From an uncultured Actinomycetes bacterium (GTDB taxonomy: Bacteria > Actinomycetota > Acidimicrobiia > Acidimicrobiales > Microtrichaceae): DNA of 42,636 nucleotides. Under the pieces are notes generated by a model, which was given only the letters and a program-made list of their open reading frames with translations, did not search any database and was not told the DNA's origin. The stretch covers positions 1-42,636 of the forward strand of contig CAINRS010000069.1 of the NCBI GenBank assembly GCA_903852755.1, given 5' to 3'. Shown piece by piece: positions 6,585 through 16,300 of the stretch (position 1 is the stretch's first letter; every line of letters begins with the position of its first letter). A program made the translations under genes and the position numbers.

Positions 6585-9332
6585 GTGGCAACCAGAACCC
6601 CCCAGTCCGCCCGGTCGTCTAAGCGAGCTCCCGGTTCGGGAACGTCGCGGTCGAACCGTCAGCCACCCCGTTCCGCCTCCGGGCGCGCCTCCGGTGGTGC
6701 CCGTCGGCCGGCGGACCGGCCGGCCACCCGGTCCCGTCAGGGTCGCGGGGTCACCAACTCCTCGACGCCGTGGGGCCTCCTCTTCGACGGCCACGGTCAC
6801 GACGTTCTCGGGGTGGTCTGCGTCCTGCTCGCCGTGCTCGTCGCACTCGGTGTGTGGTTCGGTGCCGCCGGCCCGGTCGGCTCCGCCCTGGGCACCGCCA
6901 CCCGGGGCCTCGTCGGGTTGCTGTCGGTCCTCGCCCCCGTGGCCCTGCTGGCGATCGGGATCCTGCTCATCCGTGGCCGTCGACCCCAGGGGCCGGAGGA
7001 ACCACCCGCCCGCGGTTCCCGTCGGCGGAGCGCCGGGTCCCGGGCCGGGACGACTGCCGACGGGTCCGATCACGGCGCCGAGGGTGACGACGGCGGGGCC
7101 GAGGCCGGGACCGCCCAGATGGTCCTCCCGGCCGACCGGCTCCCGGCCCGGATCGCCGGTGCGGTCCTGGCCGCGGTGGTGGCGCTCCTCACGGCACACC
7201 TGCTCGCCGGCACCGACGTCTCGATCAGCGACGACGGCGTCGACGCCTACCGGTCCGCCGGCGGGTTGCTCGGCGCAGCGTTCGGGTGGCCGCTGGTCCG
7301 GCTGCTCGGCCCCTGGGGCGCGTGGGCGGTGCTGCTGGCCCTCGCCCTGCTGGCCGCAGCGCTCCTGAGCGGACGGCCCATCCGTCAGCTGGCGGCCTCG
7401 GTGGCCCGCGGCGTCGGCCCGGCGGTCCGGGCGGTCGTCCAGTGGATCCGGGCGTTGTTCGTGGTCGGCTCCGACACCGCCGACGGTTCCGGTGCACCCC
7501 GGGCCCGGCTCTACGACCAGGACGCCGAGGCGGCCGGTCGCTCCCCGCGTGGGCGACGGCGTGCCGCCGCCCGTTCGGGCGCCGACGATCCCGTGCCGGC
7601 CGACAGCGGTGCCGCTCCCGCCACGACGGCCCCCGATCCACCCAGCTCGACCCCGGATGCGGCGGTCCCGGCAACCTCCGGCCCCACGCCGCAGCCCGCG
7701 CCGACCGGGCCGCCCGAGCAGCTCGAGATCGGCCTCCCTCCCGGGGCGGCCGGATCCTCCTGGAAGCTCCCGCCGGCCAACTCCCTGTCGTTGTCCGAGC
7801 GCGCCGAGGTGGACACCCGGGCGGTCGAGGAGCGGGGGCAGCAGCTCGAGGCGGCCCTCGCCGAGCACGGCGTCGAGACCCGGCTCGTCGGGATGGTCGT
7901 CGGTCCGACGGTGACCCGGTACGAGCTCGAGCTCGGCGTCGGCGTGAAGGTCGCCCGGGTGACGTCGCTCAACAAGGACATCGCCTACGCGCTCGCCGCA
8001 TCCGACGTGCGGATCCTGGCGCCGATCCCCGGACGGCAGGCCATCGGCATCGAGGTTCCCAACGCCCAGCGTCAGGTCGTGAACCTGGGCGACATCCTGA
8101 CCTCGCCCGAGGCGCGTGCCGCCACCCACCCGCTCGAGGTCGGCGTCGGCCGGGACATCACCGGAGCGTCGGTCATGGTCAACCTCGCCGAGATGCCCCA
8201 CCTGCTGATCGCCGGCCAGACCGGGGCGGGGAAGTCGAGCTGCATCAACTCGATCATCACCTCGATCATGATGCGGGCGACCCCGGACGAGGTCCGCATG
8301 ATCCTGGTCGACCCGAAGCGGGTCGAGCTCAGCCAGTACAACCGGATCCCGCACCTGCTGACCCAGGTGGTCACCGACCCGCGCAAGGCCTCCAACGCCC
8401 TCAACTGGGCCATCAAGGAGATGGAGCGGCGCTACGACCTGCTCGTGAGGGTCAACACGCGTGACATCGGCTCCTACAACGCCTCGTTCGACGCCGGTGA
8501 GCTCCAGCCCGAACCCGGGGAGGACCTGGAGTTCGAGCGACTGCCCTACATCCTGATCGTGGTCGACGAGTTGAACGACCTGATGATGACGGCTCCGCGC
8601 GACGTGGACGACGCGATCTGCCGGATCGCACAGAAGGCCCGGGCCGTCGGCATCCACCTGGTGATCGCCACGCAGCGCCCGTCGGTGAACGTGATCACCG
8701 GCACCATCAAGGCCAACGTCCCGGCCCGACTGGCATTCGCCGTCGCGTCGGCCGTCGACTCCAAGGTCATCCTCGACCGCCCCGGCGCCGAGCGGCTCGT
8801 CGGCAAGGGCGACATGCTGCTCGCCACCTCCGACACCTCGGTGCAGCACCGGATCCAGGGCGCCTGGGTCGACGAGAAGGAGGTGGCCAACATCGCCGCC
8901 TTCTGGCGGCGACAGCAGCCTGCTCCAGCGGCGGCAGCAGCGGCCGTGGTCGACGACGTCCAGGGCGACCAGCACGCCTCCGGCGGCGGTGGGACCAGCC
9001 AGGGCGGCAGCGACGACGACGCGCTGCTCGAACAGGCCGTCGACCTGGTGGTCGGCGAGCAGCTGGGGTCGACCTCCATGCTCCAGCGTCGGCTCAAGGT
9101 GGGCTTCGCCCGGGCCGGCCGCCTCATGGACCTGCTCGAGGAGCGGGGGATCGTCGGTCCCTCCGAGGGCTCCAAGGCCCGGGTCGTGCTCGTGTCCCCC
9201 GAGGAACTCGCTGCGATGCGATCCGGCGCACAGTCGTCCGGTGGCGGGCCGTCCGTCGCAGATCCGGTCACCGGCGGGTCGGTCGCCGGGACCGAGGAGG
9301 GGTCGCCCGCCGGCGACCCGGTCACGGACTGA
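6585..9332 (+). CDS. ftsK: DNA translocase FtsK/SpoIIIE
   Basis: A septal dsDNA motor that clears and resolves chromosome ends during division. The 915-residue layout is: a basic, Ser/Arg-rich N-terminal tail (1-60); about four TM segments (70-270); a Pro/Ala-rich linker (270-385); the alpha/beta motor with TSLNKDIAYAL and the Walker A GQTGAGKSS at 544-552 (K550); Walker B ILIVVDELND; and IATQRPSVNVITGTIKANVPARLAF. The C-terminal gamma winged helix (LLEQAVDLVVGEQLGSTSMLQRRLKVGFARAGRLMDLLEERGIVGP) reads orienting DNA sequences. A Gly/Ser-rich 50-residue insert separates the motor from gamma. It starts behind its own promoter and is followed after five bases by the ferredoxin-CDGSH gene. Confidence 0.97.
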   Translation: MATRTPQSARSSKRAPGSGTSRSNRQPPRSASGRASGGARRPADRPATRSRQGRGVTNSSTPWGLLFDGHGHDVLGVVCVLLAVLVALGVWFGAAGPVGSALGTATRGLVGLLSVLAPVALLAIGILLIRGRRPQGPEEPPARGSRRRSAGSRAGTTADGSDHGAEGDDGGAEAGTAQMVLPADRLPARIAGAVLAAVVALLTAHLLAGTDVSISDDGVDAYRSAGGLLGAAFGWPLVRLLGPWGAWAVLLALALLAAALLSGRPIRQLAASVARGVGPAVRAVVQWIRALFVVGSDTADGSGAPRARLYDQDAEAAGRSPRGRRRAAARSGADDPVPADSGAAPATTAPDPPSSTPDAAVPATSGPTPQPAPTGPPEQLEIGLPPGAAGSSWKLPPANSLSLSERAEVDTRAVEERGQQLEAALAEHGVETRLVGMVVGPTVTRYELELGVGVKVARVTSLNKDIAYALAASDVRILAPIPGRQAIGIEVPNAQRQVVNLGDILTSPEARAATHPLEVGVGRDITGASVMVNLAEMPHLLIAGQTGAGKSSCINSIITSIMMRATPDEVRMILVDPKRVELSQYNRIPHLLTQVVTDPRKASNALNWAIKEMERRYDLLVRVNTRDIGSYNASFDAGELQPEPGEDLEFERLPYILIVVDELNDLMMTAPRDVDDAICRIAQKARAVGIHLVIATQRPSVNVITGTIKANVPARLAFAVASAVDSKVILDRPGAERLVGKGDMLLATSDTSVQHRIQGAWVDEKEVANIAAFWRRQQPAPAAAAAAVVDDVQGDQHASGGGGTSQGGSDDDALLEQAVDLVVGEQLGSTSMLQRRLKVGFARAGRLMDLLEERGIVGPSEGSKARVVLVSPEELAAMRSGAQSSGGGPSVADPVTGGSVAGTEEGSPAGDPVTD

Positions 9333-9337
9333 TCGTC

Positions 9338-9838
9338 GTGCCGGAGCGCGACTACCGGGCCGACGGCATCACGATCCACTGGTCGAGCGACCTCTGCATC
9401 CACTCGGCCAACTGCCTGCGGGCGCTCCCGTCGGTGTTCGACACCTCGGCACGTCCCTGGATCCAGCCCGGCGACACCCCGGTGGACGACCTCGCTGCTG
9501 CGGTCGACTCGTGTCCCAGCCGGGCCCTGACCTACACGCGCACCGACGGTGGTGCCGACGGGCCCGGGGCCCGGTCCGCCGCCGGGAGCGGTGACGCAGC
9601 AGCCGACGGTGCGGCGGACGGCGGCTCCGCCGCCCGCGGGACCGGCGACGCCGCTCAGGTCGTCACGGTCCACGTGAAGGACGCCGGCCCGCTCGCCGTC
9701 GTCGGCCCGGTCCGGGTGGTGGACGCGTCCGGTGCCGAGGTCGTCGCCGGTGACCGGGTCTTCCTGTGTCGGTGCGGTACCTCACGCCGCAAACCCCAGT
9801 GCGACGGCTCCCACAAGCGCAACGGCTTCCAGGGCTGA
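9338..9838 (+). CDS. Two-domain iron-sulfur protein (Fer4_19-like plus CDGSH)
   Basis: A 166-residue soluble protein. Residues 10-70 resemble the divergent single-cluster ferredoxin domain of the YjdI type, with C20, C26 and C59 in CIHSANC and DSCPSRAL. After an Ala/Gly/Asp-rich linker (about 70-100), residues 105-166 form a CDGSH domain: the 3Cys-1His [2Fe-2S] motif is C144, C146, C155 and H159 in CRCGTSRRKPQCDGSH. Such proteins bind redox-active clusters; electron transfer or cluster handling is inferred and no partner is known. The GTG start is five bases after the ftsK stop, so it is probably cotranscribed with ftsK. That location may simply be operon packing. Confidence 0.85.
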   Translation: MPERDYRADGITIHWSSDLCIHSANCLRALPSVFDTSARPWIQPGDTPVDDLAAAVDSCPSRALTYTRTDGGADGPGARSAAGSGDAAADGAADGGSAARGTGDAAQVVTVHVKDAGPLAVVGPVRVVDASGAEVVAGDRVFLCRCGTSRRKPQCDGSHKRNGFQG

Positions 9839-9873
9839 CTCCGGCCCTCTGCGTGCGCACCCCCGCTGGCTCC

Positions 9874-9879
9874 TAACCT
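9874..9879 (+). promoter_or_regulatory. Leaderless -10 element for rimO
   Basis: TAACCT is followed by 6 nt and the GTG at 9886, with no Shine-Dalgarno sequence. It would drive rimO and the overlapping pgsA. Confidence 0.6.
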
Positions 9880-9885
9880 CTGGTC

Positions 9886-11169
9886 GTGCCGTCCTACTGG
9901 GTCGAGACCCTGGGTTGCCCCAAGAACGAGGTGGACTCCGACGTCATCGAGGGGACGCTGCGCGCCGACGGACTGGTCCGCGCCGCCGATCCGGAGTCGG
10001 CCGACCTGGTGGTGGTCAACACGTGCGCGTTCATCGAGGCCGCCCGGGAGGAGAGCGTGGCGGTCACGCTCGACCTGGCCGGCCGTCGCCGTGACGGCGC
10101 CGCGCTGGTCGTCACCGGCTGCATGGCCGAGCGCTACACCGACGAGCTCGCCGAGGCACTGCCCGAGGCCGACGCCGTCGTGGGCTTCGCCGGCCAGACC
10201 GACCTGGCCCGGTTCGGCGGGGCGACGCCGGTCGCCGCCCCGGTGCGTCGCCGGTCGGCACCGGCGCCCGCGCTCGACCTGGCCCACGTGGTGCGGCCGG
10301 CACCCGACCGTCCGTGGGCGTACGTCAAGGTGGCCGAGGGGTGCGACAAGTCCTGCGGGTTCTGCGCCATCCCGACGTTCCGGGGACCGCAGCGGTCCCG
10401 GCCGATCGACGACGTCGTGGCCGAGGTCGACCGGCTCGGGGTCGCCGAGGTGGTGCTCGTGGCGCAGGACCTGGCCGCCTACGGCCGGGACCGCACGGCC
10501 GATGCGCCCGGTCCCCGACGGATCACCGAGCTCGTGACCGCGGTCGCGGAGCGCGTGCCGTGGGTCCGGCTCCTGTACCTGTACCCCTCGGAGCTGACCG
10601 ACGAGCTGGTGGAGCTGATCGCCACCGGCCCCGTCCCGTACTTCGACCTGTCGCTCCAGCACGTCGCCGCACCGCTGCTGCGGTCCATGCGTCGTTGGGG
10701 TGACGGCGACCGCTTCCTCGAGCGGATCGAGTCGATCCGTCGGATCCGGCCGGATGCGACCTTCCGGTCGAACTTCATCGTCGGGTACCCGGGCGAGCGG
10801 GAGCGGGACCACGAGGAACTGCTCGACTTCGTCGAGGCCGCCGAACTGGACTGGTGCGGCTGCTTCGAGTGGTCCCCCGAGGAGGGCACCCCGGCTGCCG
10901 GACTCGACGGTCGGGTCGAGCCCGAGGTGGTCCGGCTCCGGCTGCGTGAGCTCGGCGAGCTCGCCGACGGCATCACCGCGCGGCGCCGGGAGGCGCTCGT
11001 CGGCACGACCGTCGAGGTGCTCGTCGACGAACCCGGGGTGGCCCGCAGCCACCGGGAGGCGCCCTCGATCGACGGTGTCGTCCAGGTCCCCGCCTCGCTC
11101 ACCGTCGGGACGTTCCACCGGGTGCGGGTGGTGGACGCCGTCGGGCCCGACCTGATCGCCGAACCGTGA
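9886..11169 (+). CDS. rimO: Ribosomal protein S12 (Asp) methylthiotransferase
   Basis: A radical-SAM enzyme with two [4Fe-4S] clusters that adds a methylthio group to an aspartate of ribosomal protein S12. In 427 residues it shows the N-terminal UPF0004 domain with GCPKNEVDSD, VVNTCAFI and VTGCMAERY (cluster-binding cysteines), and the radical-SAM core with C-x3-C-x2-C in CDKSCGFC, followed by IPTFRGPQRSRP. A C-terminal TRAM domain follows (about 360-427). GCPKN with an EVDSD continuation favours RimO over MiaB. The stop overlaps pgsA in GTGA. The rimO-pgsA-cinA order after ftsK is widespread in bacteria. Confidence 0.94.
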   Translation: MPSYWVETLGCPKNEVDSDVIEGTLRADGLVRAADPESADLVVVNTCAFIEAAREESVAVTLDLAGRRRDGAALVVTGCMAERYTDELAEALPEADAVVGFAGQTDLARFGGATPVAAPVRRRSAPAPALDLAHVVRPAPDRPWAYVKVAEGCDKSCGFCAIPTFRGPQRSRPIDDVVAEVDRLGVAEVVLVAQDLAAYGRDRTADAPGPRRITELVTAVAERVPWVRLLYLYPSELTDELVELIATGPVPYFDLSLQHVAAPLLRSMRRWGDGDRFLERIESIRRIRPDATFRSNFIVGYPGERERDHEELLDFVEAAELDWCGCFEWSPEEGTPAAGLDGRVEPEVVRLRLRELGELADGITARRREALVGTTVEVLVDEPGVARSHREAPSIDGVVQVPASLTVGTFHRVRVVDAVGPDLIAEP

Positions 11170-11849
11170 CTCCGGAAGGGGACTCGTCCGGGTCGTCCCC
11201 CGGGTCCTCCTCGTCCGGGTCGTCCCCAGGGTCCTCCTCGTCCGGGTCGTCCCCCGGGTCCTCCTCGTCCGGGTCGTCCCTCGGGTCCTCCTCTGCGACG
11301 TTCGGCCCCTCGGCGCTGCTCACCCCGGCCAACGTGGTCACGATCATCCGGCTGCTCCTCGCCCCGTTCGTCCTCTGGCTGATCCTCGAGCAGGGGTCCG
11401 GTTGGCTGCTGTTCGCGCTCTGGGTCGCCATCACCGCCTCGGACAGCCTGGACGGCTGGCTGGCCCGTCGGCAGGGGACCACCCGTTCCGGTGCCTTCCT
11501 GGACCCGCTCGCCGACAAGGTCCTGGCCCTCGGTGGCCTGTGGGCGGTCGTGCTGGCCGGCAGGTTCTGGTGGCTCCCCGTGGCCCTCGTGACCGCACGC
11601 GAGCTGCTCATCAGCGGCTTCCGGAGCTACTGGGGGAGGCGGGGGCTGGCCGTGCCGGCGTCGCGGGCCGCCAAGTTCAAGACCTTCCTGCAGTTCAGCT
11701 CGGTCTCCCTCGTGGTGTGGCCGTGGACGACCGGGATCACCTGGATGGCCGACACGGTGCTGTGGCTCGCAGTGCTGGTCGCCTGGGTGAGCGCCGTGCA
11801 GTACGTGGTGGCCGGCTCCCGGGCCACGTCCACGACCGGGGCGGCCTGA
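11166..11849 (+). CDS. pgsA: CDP-diacylglycerol-glycerol-3-phosphate 3-phosphatidyltransferase
   Basis: A membrane enzyme that makes phosphatidylglycerol phosphate from CDP-diacylglycerol. The CDP-alcohol phosphotransferase signature is clear: D93-SLD96-G97, A100-R101, G109, D113 and D117. However, only seven residues separate AR from G, where the family consensus has eight. About five or six TM segments follow a first helix at LTPANVVTIIRLLLAPFVLW. The first ~50 residues are unusual: a Ser/Gly/Pro tract (residues 9-44) encoded by four 27-bp repeats, which the fold would not need. The GTG start at 11166 overlaps the rimO stop in GTGA. A later start is possible, but no RBS or promoter points to one. 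Confidence 0.9.
   Translation: MTPEGDSSGSSPGSSSSGSSPGSSSSGSSPGSSSSGSSLGSSSATFGPSALLTPANVVTIIRLLLAPFVLWLILEQGSGWLLFALWVAITASDSLDGWLARRQGTTRSGAFLDPLADKVLALGGLWAVVLAGRFWWLPVALVTARELLISGFRSYWGRRGLAVPASRAAKFKTFLQFSSVSLVVWPWTTGITWMADTVLWLAVLVAWVSAVQYVVAGSRATSTTGAA
11190..11297 (+). repeat. 27-bp in-frame tandem repeat in pgsA
   Basis: Four units (11190-11216, 11217-11243, 11244-11270, 11271-11297) each encode about GSSPGSSSS. Units 1 and 3 are identical, unit 2 differs by one base, and the last diverges at its 3' end. Being a multiple of three, copy-number change would lengthen the N-terminal tail without a frameshift. Confidence 0.9.
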
Positions 11850-11908
11850 GCCTCCCCGTTGCCGGTCGCCCGGACCTGCGGCCGGCGTCCGGACCCGCCG
11901 CCGCCGGG

Positions 11909-11914
11909 TAGCGT
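11909..11914 (+). promoter_or_regulatory. Leaderless -10 element for cinA
   Basis: TAGCGT is followed by 6 nt and the GTG at 11921. No Shine-Dalgarno sequence is present. Confidence 0.6.
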
Positions 11915-11920
11915 CCCGGC

Positions 11921-13207
11921 GTGCGTTGTGAGGTCGTCGCCATCGGGACCGAACTGCTGCTCGGCCAGATCACCGACACCAACTCGTCGTGGATCGGCGA
12001 GCAGCTCGCGCTCGTCGGTATCGACTCCCTCTTCCAGACGAAGGTGGGGGACAACCTGGACCGCATCGTCGACACCATCGAACTGGCCCTCTCGCGCAGC
12101 GACGCCGTGATCTGCTGCGGTGGGCTCGGGCCCACCCAGGACGACCTGACCCGCACCGCCCTGGCGGCGGTCATGGGGGTCCCGCTCGTGGCGGACGAGG
12201 CCATGGAGGAGCACATCATCGGGCTGTTCTCCGGCCGGGGCCGACCGATGCCGGCGAACAACCTGCGCCAGGCCGAGCGCCCCGAGGGGGCGGAGTTCAT
12301 CGAGCAGATGCCCGGCACCGCCCCGGGACTGCTCTGTCCGGTCCGACGACCCGGCCCCGACGGCACCGACCGCGAGCTCGTCGTCTACGCCGTGCCCGGC
12401 GTGCCCTGGGAGATGCGGGAGATGGTGCTCGGCACCGTGCTGGGCGACCTGCAGCGCCGGGCCGGGATCACCGCCGTGATCCGCAGCCGGACGCTGCGCA
12501 CCTGGGGTGAGTCCGAGTCGGGTCTGGCCGAGCGGCTCGCCGGCCGCATCGACCACCTGGACGGCACCGGCAACCCGACCATCGCGTTCCTGGCCTCGGG
12601 GATCGAGGGGCTGAAGGTCCGCCTCACCGCCAAGGCGCCGACCGAGGCCGAGGCCGAGTCGCTGCTCGCCGCCGAGGAGGCCGAGGTCCGATCACTGCTC
12701 GGCGACCTCGTGTTCGGGGTGGACGACGACACGATGGAGTCGGTCGTGCTCGACGGGCTCCGCCGGGCCGGCCTGACACTGGCGGTGGCCGAGTCGCTCA
12801 CCGGCGGCATGGTGGGATCACGGCTCTGCGACGTGTCCGGGGTCAGCGAGGTGTTCCGGGGCGGGGTCGTCTCCTACGCGTCGGACGTCAAGTACGAGGT
12901 GCTCGGCGTGCCCGAGGGGCCGGTCGTCACCACCGCGGCTGCAGCGTCGATGGCGGAGGGCGTCCGACGGCTGCTCGGCGCCGACGTCGGGATCGCCGCC
13001 ACGGGGGTGGCCGGTCCCGCAGAGCAGGAGGGTCGGCCGGCAGGGACGGTCTGCCTGGCGGTGGTCTCGGATCCCGTCGGGGGCGGGGAACCCGTGGTCG
13101 ACACGCTCGAGCTCCGGCTCCCCGGCGGCCGCCGCCAGGTTCGGGAGTTCACGGTGATCACGCTCCTCGGGCTCCTGCGCCGCCACCTGCTCGACCGCTC
13201 CGCCTGA
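11921..13207 (+). CDS. cinA: CinA: competence/damage-inducible protein with nicotinamide-nucleotide amidase domain
   Basis: A 428-residue two-domain protein. The N-terminal MoCF-like (COG1058) domain, residues 1-~170, carries IGTELLLGQITDTNSSWI, CCGGLGPTQDDLTR and ANNLRQAERPEGAE. This domain hydrolyses ADP-ribose or NMN-type pyrophosphates in studied homologues. The C-terminal PncC domain, about 268-428, carries AVAESLTGGMVGSRL, SEVFRGGVVSYASDVKYEVLGVP and GVAGPAEQEGRPAGTV; it deamidates NMN to NaMN for NAD recycling. Both domains look intact. It starts behind its own leaderless promoter and follows pgsA, as in many bacteria. The cytosolic role is NAD salvage; a competence role is only historical naming. 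Confidence 0.94.
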   Translation: MRCEVVAIGTELLLGQITDTNSSWIGEQLALVGIDSLFQTKVGDNLDRIVDTIELALSRSDAVICCGGLGPTQDDLTRTALAAVMGVPLVADEAMEEHIIGLFSGRGRPMPANNLRQAERPEGAEFIEQMPGTAPGLLCPVRRPGPDGTDRELVVYAVPGVPWEMREMVLGTVLGDLQRRAGITAVIRSRTLRTWGESESGLAERLAGRIDHLDGTGNPTIAFLASGIEGLKVRLTAKAPTEAEAESLLAAEEAEVRSLLGDLVFGVDDDTMESVVLDGLRRAGLTLAVAESLTGGMVGSRLCDVSGVSEVFRGGVVSYASDVKYEVLGVPEGPVVTTAAAASMAEGVRRLLGADVGIAATGVAGPAEQEGRPAGTVCLAVVSDPVGGGEPVVDTLELRLPGGRRQVREFTVITLLGLLRRHLLDRSA

Positions 13208-13235
13208 TCCGCTGCGCGTCCCGCTCGTGGCGCGC

Positions 13236-13241
13236 GATACT
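13236..13241 (+). promoter_or_regulatory. Candidate -10 element for dnaE
   Basis: GATACT matches TATAAT at four positions, and about 60 nt of leader separate the predicted start of transcription from the TTG start codon. Unlike most genes here, dnaE has a leader and a Shine-Dalgarno sequence. No clear -35 is seen. Confidence 0.4.
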
Positions 13242-13308
13242 CGGGACCGAATCACACGGTTGTCGTTCGCCGTCAGGGAACGCCCGACCGAGACCAGGAG
13301 CGCCCAGG

Positions 13309-16300
13309 TTGCCCAGTTCGTTCGTCCACCTGCACCAGCACACCGAGTACTCGATGCTCGACGGTGCCTCGCGCATCGGCGACGTGGTCGCCGCCGCCGT
13401 GCGTGACGGCCAGCCGGCGATGGGGATCACCGATCACGGCAACATGTACGGCGTCCTGGACTTCTACCGGGAGTGCCAGTCGCAGGGTGTCCGGCCGATC
13501 ATCGGCAGCGAGCTCTACATGGCCTACGAGGACCGGACCGAACGGCTCCAGCAGCGCGGCGGACGGGTCGACGACTCCGGTGGATCCGTCGAGGGCGGTC
13601 GCAAGGCGTACTACCACCTGACGACCCTGGTCGAGAACCAGGTCGGCTACCGCAACCTCATCCAGTTGTCGTCGCGGGCGTTCCTCGAGGGGTACTACCG
13701 CAAGCCCAAGGTCGACTGGGACCTGCTCGCCCAGCACGCCGAGGGACTGATCGTGACGACGGGCTGCCTGGGTGGACATGTCCTGCAGGCCATGATGAAC
13801 GAGGGGTTCGACGCGGCGTGCGAGCGGGCGGGCCGCCTGCTCGACATCTTCGGCCGGGACCACCTGTTCGTCGAACTGCAGGACCACGGCATCGCGGCGC
13901 AGCAGGAGACCAACCCCCTGCTCGTCCGGCTCGCCAACCGGCTCCGGCTCCCGCTGCTCGCCACGAACGACAGCCACTACGTGCACCAGCACGACGCCGT
14001 GTCGCACGACGCACTCCTGTGCGTCCAGACGGGTTCGCTGCGCAGCGACCCCGACCGGTTCCGGTTCGACGGCGACCAGCACTACCTGAAGACCGCCGCC
14101 GAGATGCGGTCGTTGTTCGCCGAGCTGCCCTCGGCGTGCGACAACACGCTGTGGGTCGCCGAGCGCTGCGAACTCGAGATCGAGTTCGGCAAACCGCAGT
14201 TGCCCGAGTTCCCCCTGCCCGACGGGTTCGCCGACGACGCTGCGTACCTCGAGCACCTGACGTTCGCCGGAGCCCGGAAGCGGTGGGGTGCCGAGCTCCC
14301 GGACGACGTGGTGGAGCGGCTCGCCTACGAGCTGCGGGTCATCTCCGACATGGGGTTCAGTTCGTACTTCCTCATCGTGTGGGACCTGATCCGTCACGCC
14401 CGCGACTCCGGTATCCGTGTCGGGCCGGGGCGTGGCTCCGCCGCGGGGTGTGCCGTCGCGTACTGCCTGTGGATCACCGACCTCGACCCGATCCGCTACG
14501 ACCTCCTGTTCGAGCGGTTCCTCAACCCGAGCCGGATCTCGATGCCCGACATCGACATGGACTTCGACTCGCGGTTCCGCGACGAGATGATCCGCTACGC
14601 CGCCGAGCGGTACGGCCGGGACCACGTGGCGCAGATCATCACCTTCTCGACCATCAAGGCCCGGGCCGCCGTCCGGGACGCCGCCCGGGTGCTCGGGTTC
14701 CCCTACGCGGTCGGCGACCGGGTGGCCAAGGCCATGCCCCCGCTCGTGATGGGTCGCGACACGCCGTTGCACGCCTGCCTCGAACGCGATGACAAGTACG
14801 CCGAGGGCTACGCCATGGCGGCCGAGCTGCGGTCCATGTACGAGGCCGACCCCGATGCCAAGGAGGTCATCGACGTCGCCCGCGGCCTCGAGGGTCTGCG
14901 CCGTGGGGACGGGATCCACGCCGCTGCGGTGGTGATCACCCGGGAGCCGCTCACGGAGTACCTGCCCATCCAGCGCAAGCCCGAGGCCGGCCAGGACCCC
15001 GAGGAGGCGCCGGTCGTCACCCAGTACGAGATGCACGGCGTCGAGGACCTCGGCCTGCTCAAGATGGACTTCCTCGGGTTGCGGAACCTCGACGTCATCA
15101 CCGACACGCTCCGGCTCATCCGGGAACGGCGGGGGATCGACGTCGACATCGACGCCGTCCCGCTCGACGACGAGCCCACCTTCGAGCTGCTCCGCCGGGC
15201 CGAGACGATCGGGGTGTTCCAGCTCGAGGGCACGGCCATGCGGGCCCTCATCAAGTCGCTCGCTCCCACGACCTTCGAGGACGTCGCCGCCCTGGTCGCC
15301 CTGTACCGGCCGGGTCCGATGGCGGCCAACATGCACACCGACTACGCGGACCGCAAGAACGGACGGCAGGAGGTGGCCTACCTGCACCCGGACGCCGAGG
15401 ACATCCTGGGCGAGACCTACGGCCTGTGCATCTACCAGGAGGGCATCATGCGGATCGCGCAGCGGTTCGCGTCCTACTCCCTGGCCGACGCCGACAACCT
15501 GCGCAAGGCCTGCGGCAAGAAGGACCGGGCGAAGATCGCCGCCGAGCGCGAGAAGTTCGTGGAGGGTTGCGAGACCACTGGCTACGGCCGGGACCTCGGT
15601 GAGCAGTGGTTCGACATCATCGAGCCGTTCGCCGACTACGCGTTCAACAAGTCGCACAGCTACGGCTACGGCTACGTGGCCTTCCAGACGGCGTACCTCA
15701 AGGCCAACTACCCGGCCGAGTACCTCTCGGCGCTGCTGACGAGCGTCAAGGACAAGCTCGAGAAGGCGGCGATCTACCTGGCCGAGTGCCGGACGGCGGG
15801 GATCGAGGTGCTCGTGCCTGACGTCAACCGCTCGGCATCGGACTTCACCCCGGTGACCGGTGTCGGCGACGACGGCACCGAGCGGGACCAGATCCTGTTC
15901 GGGCTCTCCGCGGTCCGCAACGTCGGCACGGCGCTCGTCGACATGATCGTCGCGGAACGTGAGGACCGTGGCCCCTTCGCCGACTTCCACGACTTCGCCG
16001 AGCGGGTCAACACGATGGTGCTCAACCGCAAGACGCTCGAGTCCCTCATCAAGGCCGGTGCGTTCGACTCGATGGGGCACCCCCGTCAGGGCCTGCTCGC
16101 GGTGTTCGGCCAGATCACCGACGCCACGGTCGCACGGCGCAAGGAGCACGACATGGGGGTCATGTCGTTGTTCGGCGCATCGGACGACGGTCCGGTGTTC
16201 GACGAACGGGTCGCCATCCCGGACCTCGAGTTCGACAAGAAGCAGCGGCTGACCTTCGAGAAGGAGATGCTCGGCCTGTACGTGTCGGACCACCCGATGC

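Noticed and set aside
8560-8600. Unusual ELNDLMM Walker B in FtsK as a possible functional change
   Set aside because: The key aspartate and glutamate are kept, and an Asn at this place may occur in other actinobacterial FtsK proteins, so it is not a strong anomaly.
6042-8975. A 977-residue minus-strand frame across the MMPL end and ftsK
   Set aside because: The composition is Asp/Arg/Gly/His-rich shadow sequence, no domain is visible, and it overlaps two well-supported genes on the other strand.
11099-11611. Antisense frame with striking EEDPGDDPD repeats
   Set aside because: It is only the opposite-strand reading of the pgsA 27-bp minisatellite; it lacks a plausible start context and overlaps rimO and pgsA.
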